A stretch of DNA of 64,000 nucleotides from Tieghemostelium lacteum (Eukaryota > Evosea > Eumycetozoa > Dictyosteliales > Raperosteliaceae), in the NCBI GenBank assembly GCA_001606155.1, contig LODT01000001.1, positions 1,302,001 through 1,366,000 on the forward strand, written 5' to 3'. Both the position numbers and the translations under genes were made by a program. Of this stretch, positions 20,612-29,665 are shown piece after piece (the stretch's first letter is position 1; the number at the start of each line of letters is the position of its first letter). The notes under the pieces were generated by a model. That model saw only the letters and a list, made by a program, of their open reading frames with translations. It had not been told where the DNA came from and ran no database searches.

Positions 20612-22214
20612 ATGTTATCGGTATTAAACATTTTATTTCTATTGTTAGTATTCTATTTTGTTTATGACTACAACAAAAAGAATAAAAGATACAAAAATGA
20701 ATTGACTTTAAGAGCACTACCAGTTCTTGGTCATTTACATTTACTTAGTAGAAGAGTTCATGAATCTTTATTTAACCTAATGAATCAATATAAAATCAAA
20801 ACAATCAGGCTATGGTTAGGAGACAATCCAACTTTGGTAGTAATGGACCCTGAGATTCTTCAAGAAATCTATGTAAAGAATTTCTCAAATTTCAATGACA
20901 GATTCGAATTACCAGTAATGAAGTGGTCGAGTAATGATTACAGAACACTTACTTGTGCTGCAGGCCAAGATTGGAAAGACACCAAATCAATGGTAATCAG
21001 AGTGTTCTCCAATATAAAAATTCGTCAAGTTTCCCACATTTTTGAAGACCAATGCCAAAAGATGATTAAAGCAATGAAGAATCAAAATGGATCTGCAATT
21101 AATATTAAACCATTTACTCAAAAATACACATTTAATAATTTGTGTAAATATCTCTACAGTTTAGAGATACCCTATGACAACACCAATGTTGCGAATTATC
21201 AAAAAATTGAAGGTCTTTTGAAATCCATACTTAAGATATGGGAAATTTCAACTATAAAATTTGCTGACATGTTTAAATTCCTTTCACCACTAAGGGATGT
21301 TTATTTTAGTTTATTCAGACCTGAAATTTCAATTTTAAAAAAATATATCAATGAGATATTCCAAGATCATTTAAAAACCATCGATTATGAAAAGTATGTA
21401 TATATATTTCAGTTTTATATTTTGAAGTTTTTAATATTAATATATTTAATTATATTATAGCCCAAGAGATTTAATGGATATCTTGATTACCGAACTTGAT
21501 ATAAAGAAACATCCTGAGAATATTTCCAAAATTGAAGATGTTGGATTCGATTTATTGATTGCTGGATATGAATCATCAAATTTAACTGTTCAATGGGTCA
21601 TCTTAATGATTGCAAATTACCCAGAAGTTCAAGAGAAAATGTATGTTGAAATTAAATCCATTATAGATTCTCAAAATGTCGACAAAAAATCAAGCAATGT
21701 TCATATTAGACTACAAAATAGAAATTCAACTCCATATGTTAATGCAGTTATTAAAGAAACTATGAGATATAAACCATCTGGTCCTTTTAATCTACCAAGA
21801 AAAGCTGCTAATGATATTACAATCAAGGATATTTTCATTCCAAAAGGTACCCAAATTCTTCATTTCCATTATGGAATGATGAAATCTGAAGATTTCTGGT
21901 TGAGACCCAATGAATTCCTTCCCGAGAGATTTATCAATGACAATCATTCTGATGTCTTTTTCCCATTCTCTCTAGGTAACAGAAATTGTATTGGTGTAAA
22001 TTTAGCACAAGATCAAATCTATATCTTAGTTGCCAATATAATTTCAAATTTCAAACTCAAACTTCCACCTGGAGTTGATAAATTTGATGAAACTGAATGT
22101 GAGTATTTACAAAATTATATATTTTTTATTTTACTCTTTTCTAACCATATAAAATCAGGTTTAGGTTTAGCCTTTGCCCCACTACCATTTAAAATCATTT
22201 TAGAAAATAGATAA
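20284..22214 (+). repeat. Tandem duplication unit 2 (promoter plus P450 gene)
   Basis: The second copy of the unit at 18270-20237. Intron 1 sits at the same codon and has almost the same sequence; the 3' end from about 22020 on is the most diverged, including all of intron 2 and exon 3. Confidence 0.9.
20612..22214 (+). CDS. Cytochrome P450, CYP508-like (copy 2)
   Basis: Exons 20612-21393, 21461-22098 and 22159-22214 give 491 residues, parallel to copy 1. ExxR (ETMR) and the haem motif FSLGNRNCIG are intact. The I-helix reads AGYES, so the usual oxygen-activating threonine is a serine. Intron 2 (22099-22158) is 60 nt, a multiple of three without a stop, so a retained intron would still be translated. 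Differences from copy 1 cluster at residues 103-116, 206-218, 297-311 and 361-367, where P450 substrate-recognition sites usually lie. Likely a functional enzyme with altered substrate range. Confidence 0.93.
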
Positions 22215-22321
22215 AATTTTCATTAACTTTTTAAAAAGAACCACAAAATTTACTTATCCATGACTATTATAAAATAGTGTGAGTCAGTATAAAATATCTC
22301 AACCAAAAACAAATATGATAT

Positions 22322-22876
22322 TTAATTTTCTTTTACCTTATATTCTCTATTAATAATATTATAGTTACCAGGTGGATAAGGAGAATGAGCAATGATATTG
22401 GTACCTCTGATCACCAAATTAAATCTTTTTAAATTATAACACATTTTTATTTCTTTACTAGTGACATTAGGTAAAAAACATTTGAATTGAGAATCTAATT
22501 TATCACTATTATAGACTCTAGTAAACTCTGTACCAAAATTCACAACTGCAAATTGAACTACTATATGACTACCAGATTGCAACACTAAATCCTTTTTATT
22601 ACTTTGATATAGTAGGTTTAAAGGAAACAATAATTCATCTTTTACTGACTCATTAAAATGTTGAGGATGTTGAACTACCACCGGCTGTCTATCCAAATTT
22701 ATAGAGTGATATATATCAAAATCCATTGGTGAAATGGTTAAATGAAAATCTTCAGCAATTTTTCTTTTTAGATCACTAAATGAATTTAAACCATCAATAT
22801 AAACTCTTTCTGCTCTATTATTTATATGAACTCCATAGAAATAACCTTTATTATTTTTTTTTAAAAATTCTAACAT
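22322..22876 (-). CDS. Unknown protein, 184 residues
   Basis: One exon with a clear ATG at 22876. The sequence is ordered, not low-complexity: GYFYGVHINNRAERVYIDG, SFSDLKRKIAEDFHLTI, then SGSHIVVQFAVVNFG and a C-terminal NLKRFNLVIRGTNIIAHSPYPPG. The N-terminal 60 residues alternate strands and a helix somewhat like a ubiquitin-like fold, but I do not recognise a family. It is convergent with P450 copy 2 and lies downstream of PEX6 on the same strand. Confidence 0.7.
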   Translation of the reverse strand: MLEFLKKNNKGYFYGVHINNRAERVYIDGLNSFSDLKRKIAEDFHLTISPMDFDIYHSINLDRQPVVVQHPQHFNESVKDELLFPLNLLYQSNKKDLVLQSGSHIVVQFAVVNFGTEFTRVYNSDKLDSQFKCFLPNVTSKEIKMCYNLKRFNLVIRGTNIIAHSPYPPGNYNIINREYKVKEN

Positions 22877-22992
22877 TGGTATACAAATTATATATATTTA
22901 AAAAATGAATTATATAAACCAAAAAAAACCTAAAATTGTCCAAATAAAGTTAATAATTTTAGAGATTTTAATAATAAACTAAAAATTTAATT

Positions 22993-25900
22993 TTATTGTA
23001 TATTATTGTTATTGTTATTGGAAGAGAATTGTTTTTGAACTTTATGATAATATTCCAATTCATCTAAACTGACAGAGGGCACCAATTTATTAACAGCTTC
23101 AACAAAGTGACATTGTTCCACTATTAATTTTTGATCTCCTTGGTTTTCCTCTTCATCATCAGGTGTGATTTGATTAGTTTTAATGAGTTCTTGTAATTTG
23201 AGAATTCTTTCTTTCATTGCATTTGCAAGAGCATCTGAACAAAGTGCATAGAAATCAGCACCTGTTAAATTCATTGGACATGATTCGACAATAGCTCTGA
23301 GATCTACTGTTTCACCCAAATTGAATTTTCTTACTAGTGCCTGAACAATCTTTAACTGATTTTCTTTATCTTGTGAGATTCCTAGATAGAGAAGTCTATC
23401 TAATCTCCCAGGTCTCATTAAACTTTTGTCTAGTAGATCTGGTCTATTGGTTGCGCCAATAATGAATACATCAGATGACTTTTGCATACCATCTAGTTCA
23501 GCTAGTAATTGTGATACAACACGATCCATTACACCACCAGAATCTGCGCCATTACCTCTTGAAGGTGCCAAAGAATCAAGTTCATCAAAGAATATAACAC
23601 AGGGTTTAGCTTGTCTGGCCTTATTGAATATCTCTCTAATATTCTTTTCAGACTCACCAATGTACATGTTGATGAGCTCAGGTCCTTTTACAGATAAAAA
23701 GTTTAGAGAACACTCTGTAGCAATTGCTTTTGCAAGAAGTGTCTTACCAGTACCTGGTGGACCATACAATAAAATACCTGATCTCTTACCAATACCAGAA
23801 GCAAATAAGTGGGGGTGTTCAAGTGGTAGTTGAATTGTATCCATAATCTCTGATTTTACATTTGCCAAACCACCAACATCATCCCATTTGACATTGGGTA
23901 TCTTTGGAGCACCTATACTTGATGATTGGTACTCTTGAATTTCACCTAATGCCGATGAGATATCTTGTTCATTCAGGGTAAATCCACAATTACAAATCTC
24001 CAGTGCTGTAACTCCACTACTTTTTAGATACTTTCCACTTAGTACTCTTTTAATTGCATTAAAACATGTTTTTTGTATCAGACTTTGTAAATTACCAGGA
24101 AGAAAAGATGCAGTTCGAATTGCAATATTTTTCAATGAAATGGATTGATCTAGTGGCAGTTTAATAGGTCTGCTTGTAAGTTGTTTTAGTACTTGTAGTC
24201 TTTGACCTTCATCAGGAGCATCCAATTTAATCTCATGTTTAAACCATGATCTAACCTTACCAGACATCTCTTCAAGACTCTCAACAGTTGCTGATACAAT
24301 AAATGGAAGTGGACTAGATGACTGTCTTTCCATTATCACCGATAGAGATTCCTTCAAAACCAGATAGACATTAGACTCTTTCTTCTCCTGCTGCATTGAC
24401 ATTGTAGGTGATTTCTCTAGAACTTCAAAGTTCTTTAAAATCAACAATACCGGTGTGTTCAATGAAGAATCCAGAAGAGTTTGTTTTAACAGCTCATCTT
24501 TTTTTTGTTCTTGGAAATTATAGATATCATAACAATCAACTTCATGGCATTGTAGACCCAATTCATCGGCAACTTGTCTCAACAGTGTAGCTTTTCCAGT
24601 ACTTTTAGGACCATGTATTAAAAGTGTGCAAATAAAATCCAGATTGAATTTCAGAGGTCCCATAAATGGTTCAATTAGATCTAGTATCAACTGATACTCT
24701 TTTTTATAGACACTCTTGTAAAGGGTGTTTTGTACATTATCAGTAGATAATGAGTAATAAGAATTCATATTCACTGGTAGATAAGAGTGGCTTGAACCCT
24801 CTTGAATAATTGAAGTTACACCTGTATCAATTTGATAAAGTGAATCATGATCATTTAGTGAACTGTTACTACTATGTATAGATTCCACTTTAAAATATAT
24901 TAATTTACTACTATGAATTTTGTTGGGTATTTGTAATGTCTCGTGGCATTCTTCACCATCATCAACTTCCTTTTTAGATTGTACTATACTACTATGTGGT
25001 ACTGTAAATATATCACCTTCTTTCATTATTCTCTTTTCCGAAAAGTAGAATTTTAACTGTTCTGCATAGGATTGGTAACCACTAGAATGTTGTGATAGTA
25101 CTCTACTTATCTTTATTCTATTTGCAACTGTAAAATTATTATTATTTATAACTATTAATTGAATTTTTTGAGGTGGTGTTGTAGCACTAGTAGCTATTGA
25201 TTGTGAAATTTGATATTTTAGATTAAATAAAGATAATGGTGGTAGATATACAATATCATCTTCTAGTATATTATTATTACTATTGGATACTGAATATATT
25301 CTACATATTATTGTACTCTTATTATGTAAGTTACTTAACTTTATCAAAGAAGAATTGAATAAATTCAAATTCTTTAAAGTCTTGATATTTACAAGTGCGT
25401 CTATTTGATTATTATATTCAGTATGCTGAAGCTCTTGCTCAAATAGTGTATTGATATGACTATTATTACTAAAAACTGATTCTAAACATTTAATTATTAT
25501 ATAATTGGACTGAAATAGACCAGGTGAATAATGAAATAAATTATTTCTATTATTACTGATATTCGTAGGATGAATAATAAAACTAGATAATTTTAATGTA
25601 CTATTGAGTGGTTCTAATGATTTAGAATATTTTTCTTCTTTTTCTTGTTTTAGTATATCATCACTATTAGGTTTCAATAATCTATCAATAATAATTTGGT
25701 CATCAGGTGCCAAGACTATGATAGTTGTTGATACTCCAACTGACCCTTGTATCAAAGGATAACATTCCAATGTTTTGTATTTAAATTTACCATCATCTAA
25801 CTCTATTATATTACTATTGGTATTAGATGGAGAAGACTGAATGAAAACCAATGACTTATCAATTAAGTCTCTTCTAAATGACTCTTTTGCTAGATACTTT

Positions 25901-26412
25901 GTTATTCGATTTGCGTTACTATTTGATGATTGGTCTTGTTGATCTATTGACTCATTAAATGATTCTATATCACTAGATAAAAGTACAACTCTTTCTAATA
26001 TAGTGTGATTTTTAAGAATAGGTTGTAAATGTATTTGATCTTGATTAGATAGAGATAGATAGTTTGCTAGCTGACTGGATATTATAACTATATCATCTCT
26101 AGGTGTAACTACTCCATTACTATCAAATGATGATACTAGGTCATCGACATCTATACTAAAGTTAATTGTAAAATTTACTAAATTCTCTACTGTTGATGTG
26201 TTGGGTAATGTTTGAGTTGAATGAGTGAATAATCTATTTAACTTTCTTATAAATAGAAAATAATCGTCAAATGTATCAATACTACTATTGGAAATACATG
26301 TAAAGTTTATAATAATATTATCTAATGAGCATCCAAATTCTTTACTTGAAAATACATTATTATCAATGACTAAAACTTTAAAATATTGTTTTGTCAATAA
26401 ACACTTGTGCAT
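22993..26412 (-). CDS. pex6: Peroxisomal biogenesis AAA ATPase PEX6
   Basis: 1139 residues in one exon. The C-terminal D2 AAA module is canonical: WDDVGGLANVK, Walker A GPPGTGKT (about residue 880), the PEX6-type pore and arm sequence INMYIGESEKNIREIF, Walker B VIFFDELDS, and ATNRPDLLDKSLMRPGR. The D1 module (about residue 600) keeps GPKSTGK but has a degenerate Walker B (LLILKNFE), as usual in PEX6. The C-terminus VPSVSLDELEYY is also typical. With PEX1 it forms the ring that extracts the PEX5 import receptor from the peroxisome membrane. The long N-terminal region is poorly conserved. Confidence 0.95.
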   Translation of the reverse strand: MHKCLLTKQYFKVLVIDNNVFSSKEFGCSLDNIIINFTCISNSSIDTFDDYFLFIRKLNRLFTHSTQTLPNTSTVENLVNFTINFSIDVDDLVSSFDSNGVVTPRDDIVIISSQLANYLSLSNQDQIHLQPILKNHTILERVVLLSSDIESFNESIDQQDQSSNSNANRITKYLAKESFRRDLIDKSLVFIQSSPSNTNSNIIELDDGKFKYKTLECYPLIQGSVGVSTTIIVLAPDDQIIIDRLLKPNSDDILKQEKEEKYSKSLEPLNSTLKLSSFIIHPTNISNNRNNLFHYSPGLFQSNYIIIKCLESVFSNNSHINTLFEQELQHTEYNNQIDALVNIKTLKNLNLFNSSLIKLSNLHNKSTIICRIYSVSNSNNNILEDDIVYLPPLSLFNLKYQISQSIATSATTPPQKIQLIVINNNNFTVANRIKISRVLSQHSSGYQSYAEQLKFYFSEKRIMKEGDIFTVPHSSIVQSKKEVDDGEECHETLQIPNKIHSSKLIYFKVESIHSSNSSLNDHDSLYQIDTGVTSIIQEGSSHSYLPVNMNSYYSLSTDNVQNTLYKSVYKKEYQLILDLIEPFMGPLKFNLDFICTLLIHGPKSTGKATLLRQVADELGLQCHEVDCYDIYNFQEQKKDELLKQTLLDSSLNTPVLLILKNFEVLEKSPTMSMQQEKKESNVYLVLKESLSVIMERQSSSPLPFIVSATVESLEEMSGKVRSWFKHEIKLDAPDEGQRLQVLKQLTSRPIKLPLDQSISLKNIAIRTASFLPGNLQSLIQKTCFNAIKRVLSGKYLKSSGVTALEICNCGFTLNEQDISSALGEIQEYQSSSIGAPKIPNVKWDDVGGLANVKSEIMDTIQLPLEHPHLFASGIGKRSGILLYGPPGTGKTLLAKAIATECSLNFLSVKGPELINMYIGESEKNIREIFNKARQAKPCVIFFDELDSLAPSRGNGADSGGVMDRVVSQLLAELDGMQKSSDVFIIGATNRPDLLDKSLMRPGRLDRLLYLGISQDKENQLKIVQALVRKFNLGETVDLRAIVESCPMNLTGADFYALCSDALANAMKERILKLQELIKTNQITPDDEEENQGDQKLIVEQCHFVEAVNKLVPSVSLDELEYYHKVQKQFSSNNNNNNIQ

Positions 26413-26885
26413 TCTTAAAAGAAAAATGAAAATTAAAAAAAATAATCAATTCTGATAAATATTCGGTTTACTAAATAAGTATCTGTGTTAAATATATTTT
26501 AGAATGTATTACATCTTTGTGCACTTTTATTACAATAATGTGTCATTTTTATTTGATTAAAAATTAAAGAAAATTTACAAAAAAGATTTGATTTAGAAAC
26601 AATCTTTATTATAATTTGAATTGGTTTTTAAAAAATAAATTATTATACATTAGCAAAAGCAATATCTCTTAAATTTATATGAAGTTCTGAAGCCAAAACC
26701 CAATAAAAATCCAAAAAAAATTATTTATCATAAAAATCTAATTTTTTTTTTTTTTTGATATTCTCTTTTGTTTTTTTAAATTAGCTATTTGATCAATATA
26801 TTTGAATTTGTTGTTCAAGATATTTATTTTTGTACATTAATCCACTCACTTGTAAAATAAATCCAATAAAAGAACAGAACAAAAT
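26413..26885. promoter_or_regulatory. Divergent promoter region of PEX6 and ArpC3
   Basis: 473 nt of AT-rich DNA with A- and T-runs between two outward-facing start codons. I see no open frame, RNA gene or repeat. It must hold the promoters and leaders of both genes. Confidence 0.5.
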
Positions 26886-27591
26886 ATGGTATTCCACTCA
26901 AGTTTCAATGATGACCAAGGTCAATACAGATTAGTAGGAAACTGGCCACTTTTACCAGTTAAAACTACACAAAAAGGACCAGCTCCAAAAGGAGGTAAGT
27001 TTTTAATGTGGAATTAGGAAACTTTTATAACATTAGTTCAAATCCCTCAATATTGGAATATGCAAAAGACAAGAGGGGGGAGGGAATGACTCATGAGAAA
27101 ATAGCTATGAAAATTGAAGTTTTTCTATTTTTTGAAATTGATATTAACATTAAGAATCAAATTGTATATATTTAGACCCAAATCAACCTGATATTATTGA
27201 TGAAGCATTGGACTTATTCAAAGCTAATATATTATTCCGTAATTTTGAAGTACAAGGAAATGGTGACAGAGTATTGATCTATTTGACATTGTATATCACA
27301 AAATGTTTATTAAAGATTGCCACAATGAACAAGGCTGATGCAGAAAAGGCACTCTTTTTAGTTGCTCAAGAACAATTTGCAGTTCCAGGTGAACAAGCAT
27401 TTGCATTGGGTGGTTATGTAACTATTCCAAATACCAGAGATGCCACTGACACTATTCGTCAAACTCTCACTCAATTGAGACTTGAAATGGGTTATCGTCT
27501 ATGTTCCAGAGTTTACGCTTTGGATGCTGCCAGACCAAACAAATGGTGGTTATGTTTCAGCAAGAGAAAGTTCTTAAACAAAGCTCTTTAA
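26886..27591 (+). CDS. arcC: Arp2/3 complex subunit 3 (p21/ArpC3)
   Basis: Exons 26886-26994 and 27176-27591 joined by a 181-nt intron (GTAAGT...TTAG) give 174 residues, the expected length. Diagnostic stretches are YRLVGNWPLLP, DIIDEALDLFKANI, GDRVLIYLTLYITKCL, FAVPGEQAFALGG and ARPNKWWLCFSKRKF. ArpC3 is a structural subunit of the Arp2/3 complex that nucleates branched actin at pseudopods and phagocytic cups. The intron holds an unusual G-rich patch (about 27070-27090). Confidence 0.97.
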
Positions 27592-27816
27592 ATTCAATGA
27601 TCGTCCCTCTTTTAAACCTTTGCTACAACAAAACACATAAACAATCCAAAATAAGAAAAATAAACAAATATTTATACTAGTAAATCTCAATAACACTCCT
27701 GAAGTACAAAACACACTTTGTTTAACGTTTAAAGTGAACTATTTTTGGAAATAAATAATTATAAAATCACAAGACAACAAATCCTGAAAAACTAACATCA
27801 ACACTAATTACAATAA

Positions 27817-29406
27817 TTATGAATAATAAGGTGATATGTTTAAATTTATTAATTCATTTTTGATAGATTGATTAACAGGTTCACAAAATTGAATAGATAG
27901 TGGGCGATTATGTCGATTTAATAGAATTGCCTTCAAAAGTAGTGGTCCATGGGATGCTATCAGTGGATAATCAGAGAGATTAATGTGTTTCAATGTGCAA
28001 TGGGTAGACAATAACTTGTACAGTTTTAGATCAGCTCCTTTAGCAATTTCAAATTGATCTATATTTTCAAAATATATTGAAACTAATTTACTTTTGCATA
28101 AGGCATTGAAATATCTTGTGATATCATATGACATGATAAAACAATTTTGTAAATCCAGTCGTCTAAGTGAGGAATTATCTCTCTGAGTGCTTAGTAGAAG
28201 AGTTTCTAATGGTTCAAATTCAATGATAAATGACTTGAATTTCAGAGTCTCTATTGTACTATTTTTACAGATACTTTGTAAAAATATTTCTTTTAGAATA
28301 TATTTGTAATTACCAGTGTAGTCCAAAGATAGTTCAGTGAGTGATGTAATGGTACTGGCTAATAGTTCTAAATTGTTTTTATCTAGAAATTCTCCAGTTT
28401 CTATATTTATGTTAATTTTTAGACATTTTAGATTCTGAAAATGGTGATTGAAAATTGGTTCTAAAGGTCCAGTTACGAAAAGATTAGCGATATTGGATAC
28501 ATTTTCCCAATGACCATATAAATCTATTCCTAAATTTAAAGTTTGTAGAGTTGTATTATTGATTTTATAGAATGAATGTGGTTCTCTAGTACCCTTTAAA
28601 TCATCAAAATAATGCTTAAGAGTCTTATTGCTATTTAATAGTAACACTGAATCTGGGATATTGAGAACAGATCTTCCAGTAGTATACAAATGAGTCAGTG
28701 AGTTGTTATTACAAAGATTATGAATAGCCAATGGAGAATATCCATCAGTTTGTTTGGAATTATCTAAGACTAGATGTTCAATAGTTGAGCTTTTAAATAG
28801 TACTTCAAAGTATGTACTATTCTCTACCGTTGCTTGTGATATTGTAAACTTTCGAATGGTAACAGGTGGTAAAAACCAAGTGAAGCTTTCAGCAAAACTA
28901 TATAGATATCCACCCCACATAACATCAAGTTCAGTCACATTCAATTCTGATACAGTAGATACTAAATCATCATGAAATTTTACTTTCTCTCTAGATTCCA
29001 TATTCACACGAACTCTATTAAGTTCAGTAAAAAGGTGGTTTTTCATCTTCGACAAACTTGTATATTCCATGACATATTTCGATTCTTTACTTCCCAGTAT
29101 TTTAATTTCATTATTGTCAGGGTTAAATGTACCAACAGTTTCCACACTTATACCATCAAAGTGAATATTAAATCTCTTTTTAAGTTTCACTACTAATTCA
29201 AATTCCAATGAATTTTTAATAACAATTCTAGGGAACTTCAAATACTCTAAAGCTTTCTTGAAATCTTTAGATATAAAAGCTAATCTCTTTATAATGCTTT
29301 CTATACATTCAATTTTCTTATCAGGTAGATTCTCAATATGGTTTTGATAGACATTGATATACAATTGTAATATATTTCCTAAGATGTAATGCTGTGTAAT
29401 AATCAT
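27817..29406 (-). CDS. Dictyostelid leucine-rich-repeat protein
   Basis: 529 residues in one exon. The N-terminus (YILGNILQLYINVYQN, then RLAFISKDFKKALEYLKFPRI) resembles the F-box-like start of many dictyostelid LRR/FNIP proteins. From about residue 190 leucine-rich units recur: IEHLVLDNSK, SLTHLYTTG, LQTLNLGI, LKCLKINI, LTELSLDY, LRRLDLQNC and LKHINLSDYPL. No catalytic domain is seen. Such proteins are probably adaptors for protein interaction or ubiquitination; the role is unknown. It belongs to the same broad class as the gene at 42998. Confidence 0.75.
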   Translation of the reverse strand: MIITQHYILGNILQLYINVYQNHIENLPDKKIECIESIIKRLAFISKDFKKALEYLKFPRIVIKNSLEFELVVKLKKRFNIHFDGISVETVGTFNPDNNEIKILGSKESKYVMEYTSLSKMKNHLFTELNRVRVNMESREKVKFHDDLVSTVSELNVTELDVMWGGYLYSFAESFTWFLPPVTIRKFTISQATVENSTYFEVLFKSSTIEHLVLDNSKQTDGYSPLAIHNLCNNNSLTHLYTTGRSVLNIPDSVLLLNSNKTLKHYFDDLKGTREPHSFYKINNTTLQTLNLGIDLYGHWENVSNIANLFVTGPLEPIFNHHFQNLKCLKININIETGEFLDKNNLELLASTITSLTELSLDYTGNYKYILKEIFLQSICKNSTIETLKFKSFIIEFEPLETLLLSTQRDNSSLRRLDLQNCFIMSYDITRYFNALCKSKLVSIYFENIDQFEIAKGADLKLYKLLSTHCTLKHINLSDYPLIASHGPLLLKAILLNRHNRPLSIQFCEPVNQSIKNELINLNISPYYS

Positions 29407-29665
29407 TACCTATTTGATTTTACTTTGTACAAAGCTAGGAAAAAATTGTTTTATAAACTTCTGATTTCTTACATGTTTTTTCAATTCAATGACCAAAATA
29501 GCAAAATAAAAAAGAAATTAGAAAGAATGCATTATATTATCGGAATTTAAATGTAATCTTTTTAAAATTTATTGATAGTAGGTGGGAGAATTAATTTAAA
29601 TATAATATTTAAAAAAAAGTGGGGATGGAGTAAAATAGTGAAATGTTGATCGATTGTTAATATTA

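Noticed and set aside
27030-27070. AGTTCAAATCC in the ArpC3 intron resembles a tRNA B box
   Set aside because: No A box at the right distance, no acceptor stem pairing and no cloverleaf could be drawn.
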